Assembly (NCBI RefSeq): GCF_016429285.1
Contig: NZ_JAELUI010000045.1
Span: forward strand, 1 to 38,985
Source of the DNA: Ralstonia sp. ASV6
Lineage (GTDB): Bacteria; Pseudomonadota; Gammaproteobacteria; Burkholderiales; Burkholderiaceae
Length of the DNA stretch: 38,985 nucleotides
Direction of reading: 5' to 3'
Shown here: positions 33,781-38,985 of the stretch, one piece after another
How positions within the stretch are numbered: position 1 is the first letter of the stretch
Layout of the letters: each line of letters starts with the position of its first letter
Made by a program: the position numbers and the translations under genes
The notes under the pieces: model-generated
What the model was told of the DNA's origin: nothing
The model's database searches: none
The model's input: only the letters and a program-made list of their open reading frames with translations

Positions 33781-34621
33781 CCAGCGTCACCATCACGTAG
33801 CTCATGATGGTCAGCAGGAACCACGCGCCAAGCTTGGCGATCGACACCATTTCCCAGCCCTGCAACTGGTTCGGATAGAGCCAGGTACGTGTGAATGTGC
33901 CGATGTTTTCTGCCAGCCAGATGAATAGCGCCACCAGCGTGAAGCCGAGCAGGAATGGCATGCGCCGATGCACGCAATCAATGCGGAAATGAATCCAGCA
34001 GCGGCGGAACGCCACGGCAATCAGCGCCATCAGCACGTAGCGCAAATCCCACCAGTAGTGATGCAGGAAAAAGTTGGCGTAGATGCCCAGCGAGAGCAGG
34101 GCAGTGACCACCAGCGGCGGGTGGTGCGAGAACCGCAGATCGAATTCGCGCCATGCCCGCGCGATATAGCTGCCCACCGAGGCATACATGAAGCCGGTAA
34201 ACAGCGGCACACCTCCGATGCGCAGCAACGACGCCTCCGGATAGATCCACGAGCCGACGGCTGTCTTGAACACCTCCATGCCCGTGCCGGCGACGTGGAA
34301 CATCAGGATCACCTTGGCTTCATCCCACGTTTCCAGCTTCAGCCAAAGCAGGGCGATCTGAATGATGACCGCAGCAATCGTTAGCGCGTCGTACCGGGCA
34401 ATTGGCGCATTGGCCGGATACCAGAGGTGTGTAACGATCAGCAGGGCGACCATCAACCCACCAAACAGACAGGCCCATGCCTGCTTGATGCCGAAAACGA
34501 CAAACTCGTGCAGACCCGCTGCCAGCCGGCCGTGGCGCGCGGCCCAAGCGCCACTCAAGTCGCGCCAATACGTAAAGCGGGCCCGCAGGCCCGCTCGTGC
34601 TGAAACAATTGCTGCTGGCAT
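33749..34621 (-). CDS. DUF817 family membrane protein
   Basis: A 290-residue integral membrane protein of DUF817, with about eight hydrophobic segments. Family-like motifs are FGIKQAWACLFGG, KLETWDEAKVI, FHVAGTGMEVFKTAVGSW, YPE and GWEMVSIAKLGAW. Function unknown. The start at 34621 abuts the stop of the DUF1653 gene. An internal TTG at about residue 21 is an alternative start, since the first 20 residues are not conserved-looking and carry a GC-rich hairpin (34576-34595). Convergent overlap with the 33256 gene. Confidence 0.82.
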   Translation of the reverse strand: MPAAIVSARAGLRARFTYWRDLSGAWAARHGRLAAGLHEFVVFGIKQAWACLFGGLMVALLIVTHLWYPANAPIARYDALTIAAVIIQIALLWLKLETWDEAKVILMFHVAGTGMEVFKTAVGSWIYPEASLLRIGGVPLFTGFMYASVGSYIARAWREFDLRFSHHPPLVVTALLSLGIYANFFLHHYWWDLRYVLMALIAVAFRRCWIHFRIDCVHRRMPFLLGFTLVALFIWLAENIGTFTRTWLYPNQLQGWEMVSIAKLGAWFLLTIMSYVMVTLVNPPRSVEGA

Positions 34622-34831
34622 TCAGTCGATGCGCGCGAATCGCGGCACCTGACGGCCGTCAACTTCCACCATCTCGTGGAACATCGTCGACGGGCGTGTC
34701 CAGATTGTGCCGTTAGCAGCGCGATAGACCGTCATCTTGATGGATGGATCAGGCTCGTACGTGGCCTCGCACAGCCATTCATATTCGCCGCCCTTGTAAT
34801 GGCGGTAGCGGTGCACCGGGGTGTCTTGCAT
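34622..34831 (-). CDS. DUF1653 family protein
   Basis: A 69-residue protein of the DUF1653 family: HRYRHYKGGEYEWLCEATYEPD, VYRAANGTIWTRPSTMF and a C-terminal VDGRQVPRFARI. It is a small beta fold of unknown function. The start at 34831 lies 14 bases after the zinc-ribbon gene, so the two form a small operon. The frame is open further upstream, but that part is antisense to no known family. Confidence 0.82.
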   Translation of the reverse strand: MQDTPVHRYRHYKGGEYEWLCEATYEPDPSIKMTVYRAANGTIWTRPSTMFHEMVEVDGRQVPRFARID

Positions 34832-34845
34832 GGCGGGTTCGGTGC

Positions 34846-35193
34846 TCAATGTTGCGTGGGCTTGTCTTCTTCGTCCACGTAGGGCGTGTGCTTGCCTTCC
34901 TGCGTCTGTGCGCCGAGCTTGGCGTTTTCCATGGCGTCCTGATAGGCCAGCATGGCGGCGGCCACGGCTTCGGGCTCGCCGTTGAACGAGATCACGCTCT
35001 CGCCGCAGTTCGGGCACTCGCCACCGAAGATGGCGTGGATGCCGGGCATGTCGCGCGGCTCCATCCCTTCGAATTCGGTAAAGGCAGTCTGGCAGGCGCC
35101 GCAGACCAGCTTTTCAGGACGCAGCGCGTCCAGCCGGGCGTGTGCCTGAGTAATGCGTTCGGCTTGCGAGCCGCGTCGTTTGGCTTCGCCCAT
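34846..35193 (-). CDS. Zinc-ribbon-like protein (115 aa)
   Basis: A 115-residue protein with CGAC (about residues 31-34) and CPNC (about 60-63), which together can bind one zinc. The N terminus MGEAKRRG is a common start in small SEC-C-type and related proteins. AAGGAGA precedes the ATG at 35193. The acidic C terminus is probably disordered. Function unknown; it lies upstream of the DUF1653 gene. Confidence 0.75.
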   Translation of the reverse strand: MGEAKRRGSQAERITQAHARLDALRPEKLVCGACQTAFTEFEGMEPRDMPGIHAIFGGECPNCGESVISFNGEPEAVAAAMLAYQDAMENAKLGAQTQEGKHTPYVDEEDKPTQH

Positions 35194-35288
35194 GGTGGTC
35201 TCCTTGATCGGGTGTGCGGGTACGAACGTTGAAGACGGGATCATACCGAAGGGCGATGCCAACAAGATGATTGCGCGGTGATGCCGAC

Positions 35289-36539
35289 TCAGCGTGCAGG
35301 GCAGGTTTCGGCCGACACCGCCTCGGATTGCCGTGCCAGGCGCAGCGAAAGCGGAAATGCGATGCATCCGAAGGCGGCTACGCAGGCCACGAATGCCGCC
35401 AGTGCGGAAACGGTGCCAGGCAGTGCGGCAACGGTGTAGATGGCTGCCGATCCGGCGGCCAGGTGCATCGCCCCCATCAGGCCCGACGCTGCACCCGCCG
35501 TAGACGGAAAGCTCGTCACGCCGCCCGCAAACGACAGCGGTATCAGCACGCCATTGGCGAGCGTGATGATGGAGATCGCAAAGATCACCGGCCAGGGCGT
35601 GCTCACGCCAGCCAGCGCCACACCCACCAGGCATGCCGCACCGAGCGCAAAGAATGCGTAGCCGATACCCAGCAGCCGATCGAGCGCATACCGGCCTGCA
35701 AAGTGCCGCGACACCAGGTTGCTGAAGATGTACGTGACCGACAGGCTGATGTAGCACGTGCTGGCGGCCCTGGGCCCCAACCCCATGTGTTCAAGAATCA
35801 CGGGGGACGCTGCCAGATAGCCGAGGTAGGCCGCATAGCCGACGCACAGGTTGAGCGCGTACGTCCAGAAGCGCGGCTGACGCAGCAGCATCGGGTAATT
35901 GCGGAACGTCATGAACGCGCTGCGCTGCCGGCGCGCCTGGGGCAGGGTCTCCGGGATGTAGAGCAGCATCAGCACGACTGCAGCGACACCCAGGGCGGCT
36001 GTCAGCAGGAAGGGCGCACGCCACGAGACGGCATCCGTCAGGTAGCCGCCCACCAGCGGTGCCAGCGCGGGCGACGCCCCGACGATCGGCATGATGGTGG
36101 TGAAGATGCGCGCGGCCCGCTTGGCATCGAAGATGTCTCCGATGATGGCGCGGCCGATCACCATTCCGGCCCCGGCGCCGAGCGCCTGGAACACGCGCGC
36201 CAGGCCGAACAGCGCCACGCTGGGCGCCAGGGCACAGGCGATCGAAGCCAGCGCATAGACCGCCATGCCGCCAATCACCAGACGTCGGCGCCCGTAAGTG
36301 TCCGACAGCGCGCCATACAGCGCCTGCGCGACCGCCAGCCCGATCACGTACACGCTGAAGGTCTGCTGCAAGGCTGTGATGGGGGCATCCAGCGCTTGGG
36401 CAGCGAGCGGCATGCCGGGCAGGTTGATGTCCGAGGCAACCAGGCCGGACGCACTCAGCAAGACGAGCGTGGTCAGCAGAATGCCCTGGGGAATCGTCAG
36501 ATGCGGAGTCAGGCCGTGCCGATGTGTGGCGGTATTCAT
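35289..36539 (-). CDS. Bcr/CflA-type drug efflux transporter (MFS)
   Basis: A 416-residue major facilitator with twelve predicted membrane helices. Family marks are SDINLPGMPLAAQALDA in the first loop, YGALSDTYGRRRLVIGG between helices 2 and 3, and AGAGMVIGRAIIGD in helix 5. It probably exports drugs such as bicyclomycin or other small molecules by proton antiport; the substrate is not shown. AAGGAC precedes the ATG at 36539. It is divergent from a LysR gene. The frame runs on to 36959 but overlaps that gene. Confidence 0.9.
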   Translation of the reverse strand: MNTATHRHGLTPHLTIPQGILLTTLVLLSASGLVASDINLPGMPLAAQALDAPITALQQTFSVYVIGLAVAQALYGALSDTYGRRRLVIGGMAVYALASIACALAPSVALFGLARVFQALGAGAGMVIGRAIIGDIFDAKRAARIFTTIMPIVGASPALAPLVGGYLTDAVSWRAPFLLTAALGVAAVVLMLLYIPETLPQARRQRSAFMTFRNYPMLLRQPRFWTYALNLCVGYAAYLGYLAASPVILEHMGLGPRAASTCYISLSVTYIFSNLVSRHFAGRYALDRLLGIGYAFFALGAACLVGVALAGVSTPWPVIFAISIITLANGVLIPLSFAGGVTSFPSTAGAASGLMGAMHLAAGSAAIYTVAALPGTVSALAAFVACVAAFGCIAFPLSLRLARQSEAVSAETCPAR

Positions 36540-36650
36540 TTCAAGTCCTTTCGCAATCGGTGCGAAGTCGCGATGCGTTGACTCTATGGCCGACCCTATA
36601 ATGCTGTCCAAGACTGAATTTGGCAGACTTGATGCATCACAGGACTTACC
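36540..36650. promoter_or_regulatory. Divergent control region of efflux pump and LysR gene
   Basis: The 111-base gap contains a perfect TATAAT at 36597-36602 on the plus strand, and the palindrome TGATGCATCA at 36630-36639, just upstream of the LysR start. A clear -35 box at the right distance from TATAAT is missing, consistent with activator dependence. Confidence 0.45.
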
Positions 36651-37535
36651 ATGGAACTGCAACAGCTCCGGTATTTCGTCGCCGTGGCAGAGACGGAAAA
36701 CGTTGGGCGTGCCGCTGAGCGGCTGCACATCTCGCAATCGCCGCTCTCGCGCCAGATCCGCCAGTTGGAAGATCACCTCGGGCTGCAATTGTTCGAGCGC
36801 GTCAAACAGCGCGTGCGACTGACCACCGCAGGCCGGGATTTTCTCCAGGAGGCTCGCAACCTGCTCGCCCAGGCCGAACGGGTGGAAGAGCAGGCGCGCC
36901 AGGCGGGCAGGGGAGAAGCCTGCACGCTCGGTATCGGCTACTGCGAAGGAGTGATCCACAGTGGGAGGCTGCCGGCCGCCCTGCGGCAGTTCCGGGCGGC
37001 GTATCCGCGTGTGAACCTGAAGCTGTCGACCATGCGCTCGGGCGAGCAGGCCGAGGCGCTGGAGCGTTCAGCGATCGATGTCGGCTTCGTCTACAACCCG
37101 CCAAAACCCGATGGCACCCTGGCCAGTCGTCTGCTGACGCGCGAGCCGTTCGTGCTGGTGGTGGCCGAAGATCATCCGCTGGCCGCTCGGCCCACTGTGA
37201 CGCCGCAAGACCTGGATGGCTTGCCGTGGATCGCGTTTCCCAAGACGCTCAATCCGGCGGGGCGCGTGCGGCTGCTGGAAGCGTGTGAATCGAGCGGATT
37301 CCGCCCGGATATCCAGTTCGAGGCGCCACAGATCTCGATCATTCTGGGGCTGGTCAGCGCCGGTCTGGGGGTGGCCGTCATGCAAGACAGTATCCGGCGC
37401 ATGAACCCGCCCGGCATCGTGTTCAAGCGGGTCGACTGGCTGCCGCTGGCGGTGGAAGTCCATTTGCTATGGCGGGCACAGGCGCAGAGTGCGGCGCTGT
37501 GCAATTTCATGGATGTGCTGGGCGCCCCGGTGTGA
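36651..37535 (+). CDS. LysR-type regulator
   Basis: A 294-residue LysR protein. The helix-turn-helix is at residues 18-40 (VGRAAERLHISQSPLSRQIRQLE), of the BenM/CatR-like subgroup that starts MELQQLRYFVAVAE. The effector domain begins about residue 90 (CTLGIGYCEGV). Divergent from the efflux pump gene, its likely target. The ligand is unknown. Confidence 0.9.
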   Translation: MELQQLRYFVAVAETENVGRAAERLHISQSPLSRQIRQLEDHLGLQLFERVKQRVRLTTAGRDFLQEARNLLAQAERVEEQARQAGRGEACTLGIGYCEGVIHSGRLPAALRQFRAAYPRVNLKLSTMRSGEQAEALERSAIDVGFVYNPPKPDGTLASRLLTREPFVLVVAEDHPLAARPTVTPQDLDGLPWIAFPKTLNPAGRVRLLEACESSGFRPDIQFEAPQISIILGLVSAGLGVAVMQDSIRRMNPPGIVFKRVDWLPLAVEVHLLWRAQAQSAALCNFMDVLGAPV

Positions 37536-37612
37536 CGATCGTCAACCGTTGGGTGCCATCACGGCTGCTATAGTGCGGCCCCGTTTCGCCAATTTCACGC
37601 AACTCGATCGAT

Positions 37613-37951
37613 ATGTCCGCCATTCCAGCCTGTCCGCTATGCGCTTCTGAAAACACCTATCAGGATGGCGAGCTCTTCATCTGCCCGGATTGCGCGCATG
37701 AATGGAACCCTTCGGCGCAGGAAGCCGAAGTGGAAGCCGAGCCCGTGATCAAGGACAGCAACGGCAACATCCTGAACGTTGGCGACTCAGCCACGCTGGT
37801 CAAGGACCTCAAGCTCAAGGGTGGGTCGGGCGTGCTCAAAGCCGGCACCAAGATCAAGAACATTCGCTTTGTCTCAGGCGACCACCCGATTGATTGCAAG
37901 ATCGACGGGGTGAGCTATCTACTGAAGCCGGAGTTTCTGAAGAAGGCTTAG
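37613..37951 (+). CDS. yjdM: YjdM/PhnA family zinc-ribbon protein
   Basis: A 112-residue protein with an N-terminal zinc ribbon (CPLCASENTYQDGELFICPDCAHEW; Cys pairs at about 7/10 and 24/27) and a C-terminal small beta domain (VKDLKLKGGSGVLKAGTKIKNIR). This is the YjdM (PhnA) family, once linked to alkylphosphonate use; the link to phosphonate cleavage is not established. Full length. It is the last host gene before the dif-like site and phage genes. Confidence 0.92.
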   Translation: MSAIPACPLCASENTYQDGELFICPDCAHEWNPSAQEAEVEAEPVIKDSNGNILNVGDSATLVKDLKLKGGSGVLKAGTKIKNIRFVSGDHPIDCKIDGVSYLLKPEFLKKA

Positions 37952-37990
37952 TTGAGACTGGGTCGGGGTCAGCATGTGCTGGCCCGCATG

Positions 37991-38020
37991 TTATTTAACA
38001 TAATGCAAAGCGTTGGCCCG
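37991..38020. other. dif-like site (one good Xer arm)
   Basis: ATTTAACATAA at 37993-38003 is the exact reverse complement of the XerD arm of E. coli dif (TTATGTTAAAT). A six-base spacer, TGCAAA, follows. The next eleven bases (38010-38020) do not resemble a XerC arm, so this may be a hybrid attachment junction or a chance match. The repressor stop codon lies inside the arm. Confidence 0.5.
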
Positions 38021-38381
38021 CTGCAATGGCGTGGCTAAAGGCTTGCAGGGTAGTTGGTGTCACAAAATTTGTGACACCTGCGGTCGCCAGCACGAGGATG
38101 GTCGCTGCGCTATGCGCCATCCTCGGTGAAAAAACTTCCCACAGCGACCGCTGGCCAGCTCGTTCTGCGCGGTCGGCGTCTGCTGCCATGATGATTGGCA
38201 GCGGGTTCTCCATGCTTAGCTCCAGGGCAACGCGCATGCACTGCTCGTTGTCCATGATTCGCAGGCCTTTCCGGTAGTTGTTGACGGCACTATGAGACCA
38301 GCCCATGTGTTCGCATAGTGCTTTGTCTGTTTTCAGGCCGTGGCGCTCCATCACGGCGTCCAGGTATTTCACGCTTTTCAT
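37995..38381 (-). CDS. Inovirus-type helix-turn-helix repressor (DUF3693-like)
   Basis: A 128-residue protein. Residues 4-45 form a helix-turn-helix unit (YLDAVMERHGLKTDKALCEHMGWSHSAVNNYRKG), followed by an acidic segment with PLPIIMAADADRAERAGQRSLWEVF. This is the DUF3693-like arrangement seen in regulators of filamentous phages. The tail (about 88-115) is hydrophobic and may reach a membrane. The ATG at 38381 has AGAGGGG eight bases upstream; a GTG at 38390 is possible. The stop sits in the dif-like arm. It should bind the repeated sites upstream and hold the divergent phage promoter. Confidence 0.75.
   Translation of the reverse strand: MKSVKYLDAVMERHGLKTDKALCEHMGWSHSAVNNYRKGLRIMDNEQCMRVALELSMENPLPIIMAADADRAERAGQRSLWEVFSPRMAHSAATILVLATAGVTNFVTPTTLQAFSHAIAAGQRFALC
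38056..38078. repeat. 23-base palindrome within the repressor gene
   Basis: GGTGTCACAAA and TTTGTGACACC are perfect eleven-base arms around one A, inside the 3' part of the repressor reading frame. It is far longer than expected by chance and is not needed by the protein sequence. Confidence 0.85.
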
Positions 38382-38398
38382 AGTCGGCACCCCTCTTG

Positions 38399-38453
38399 TT
38401 AATCCACAGTGTGTGGATTAATCTACGGTCCGTGGATTCACGGGACGTGGATT
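38399..38453. promoter_or_regulatory. Cluster of three repressor operators
   Basis: A perfect ten-base inverted repeat, TTAATCCACA/TGTGGATTAA around GTG (38399-38421), overlaps an imperfect one, AATCTACG/CGTGGATT (38420-38438). A half site CGTGGATT follows (38446-38453). The GTGGATT units start at 38413, 38432 and 38447. The block lies between the divergent repressor and the 38513 gene, as in RstR-type control. Confidence 0.75.
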
Positions 38454-38512
38454 TAGCCGAAATATAACCGGTTTACCCCTTTGGGAGTAGGCCGGGCACA
38501 AGGGGGTACGGG

Positions 38513-38890
38513 ATGGCTATTCGCATGGTGTCGATGTTGCCTCGGGACGGTAAGTCTCTGAAGGCGCTTTCGGCTGGTGTTTCTTCCGATCCCACCCCCT
38601 TTCTTGACCGCGAGCTCGCAGCTCGTGATTCCCATGGCGTGATTAAGCCGCTCTGGTTGCGTCAGTTGTTGGGACGCAAAGCTGCAGAGCACCGTGCGCG
38701 TCTGGCTGAGCAGGCTTACCGCGAAGCGTCCGGTGGTCGTGTGTCTTCACCCCGCCGTTCCCTTTCCCTTGACGAGGTCAATGCAGCACTTTCTGACGCT
38801 GCCGACGACTCGTTTTTGGCCTCGCGCAGTGAGGCTGCTTTTTGTCAGGCGGGCGTGGTAGCACCGCCTGACAGTCTCACGGATGAGACT
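38513..38890 (+). CDS. Truncated phage gene, first 126 residues
   Basis: The first 126 residues of an unrecognised protein, cut by the adapter. AGGGGG lies before the ATG. The visible part is charged and helical (LWLRQLLGRKAAEHRARLAEQAYREA) with a Ser-rich stretch. The apparent ending LSLIHI and stop are adapter sequence, not the natural end. Position as the first gene under the operator block suggests an early function such as replication; that is inference. Confidence 0.65.
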
Positions 38891-38985
38891 CTGTCTCTTA
38901 TACACATCTGACGCTGCCGACGAAGGCCGTGGAGTGTAGGTCTCGGTGGTGGCGGGGTGGGTGAAGAGGGGGGGGGGGGGGGGGG
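38891..38985 (+). other. Illumina Nextera adapter, index and poly-G tail (artefact)
   Basis: Bases 38891-38909 are the 19-base Tn5 mosaic end CTGTCTCTTATACACATCT. Bases 38910-38923 are the rest of the Nextera read-1 adapter (GACGCTGCCGACGA). Ten bases (38924-38933) look like an index. GTGTAGGTCTCGGTGGT is a slightly corrupted P5 flank, and the end is a run of G typical of two-colour sequencing when signal is lost. None of this belongs to the organism. Confidence 0.97.

Larger units (their letters stand above)
37991..38890. mobile_element. Left part of a probable integrated filamentous phage
   Basis: A dif-like half site, a small helix-turn-helix repressor gene, an operator cluster and a divergent phage-like gene follow one another directly after the host yjdM gene. 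This is how RstR-bearing inoviruses integrated at dif begin. Replication, coat and Zot-like genes are not visible because the real sequence ends at 38890. Confidence 0.6.

Noticed and set aside
34576-34595. GC-rich hairpin AGCGGGCC/GGCCCGCT as a terminator of the DUF1653 pair
   Set aside because: Only three T residues follow on the minus strand and it lies within the start of the DUF817 reading frame; kept only as a note on the start choice.
34846-35757. Extension of the zinc-ribbon gene to about 300 residues
   Set aside because: The upstream part is antisense to the efflux gene region and the ATG at 35193 has a strong AAGGAGA site.
1-38890. CRISPR arrays, rRNA and tRNA genes
   Set aside because: No regularly spaced repeats and no tRNA or rRNA signatures were seen by reading; neither prophage boundary shows a recognisable tRNA end.

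Overview
The window looks like chromosomal DNA of a high-GC betaproteobacterium, most likely Ralstonia or a close relative (Burkholderiaceae). The gene content supports this: a catBCA-benABCD aromatic cluster, a bioA-bioF-bioD cluster, many LysR regulators, and the protein sequences themselves. It reads as an assembled contig with a mobile element at each end and about 28.5 kb of host chromosome between. The last 95 bases are not biological: they are Illumina Nextera adapter, an index and a poly-G tail.

Region 1 (1 to about 9.3-9.4 kb) is the early region of a Mu-like transposable prophage. The early genes read leftward: Ner, two small proteins, the MuA-type DDE transposase, the MuB-type ATPase, then a tightly overlapping run of small genes ending in a DUF3164 gene. 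A Mu-type repressor faces the other way, with an operator/promoter block between it and ner. One unrecognised gene (6728-7165) lies on the opposite strand inside this operon and is the best candidate here for an accessory (moron-like) function. The phage left end lies between the repressor and the host penicillin-binding protein gene.

Region 2 (9.4-19.8 kb) holds a bifunctional penicillin-binding protein with a degenerate glycosyltransferase domain, then a CatR/BenM-type LysR regulator divergent from catB-catC-catA-benA-benB-benC-benD. Together these take benzoate through the benzoate diol and catechol to cis,cis-muconate, muconolactone and the enol-lactone that enters the beta-ketoadipate pathway. 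No benzoate transporter gene is present.

Region 3 (19.8-26.5 kb) opens with a 0.7 kb gap. It continues with an orphan OmpR-type response regulator of lower GC, a DUF4019-type secreted protein, a large YadA-like trimeric autotransporter adhesin and an OmpA-domain lipoprotein. A GGCA tetranucleotide tract and a 15-base palindrome lie upstream of the adhesin. A strong bidirectional terminator closes the region.

Region 4 (26.5-38 kb) is ordinary chromosome: a 55-residue protein, an exported agmatine-deiminase-like lipoprotein with a divergent LysR gene, bioA-bioF-bioD without bioB, a lipoprotein, membrane proteins, a DUF1653/zinc-ribbon pair, a Bcr/CflA-type efflux pump with a divergent LysR gene, and a YjdM/PhnA-like zinc-ribbon protein.

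Region 5 (38.0 kb to 38890) appears to be the start of an integrated filamentous phage (inovirus). It shows a dif-like half site, a repressor gene, a cluster of repressor operators and the beginning of a divergent phage gene, which is cut off where the adapter begins.
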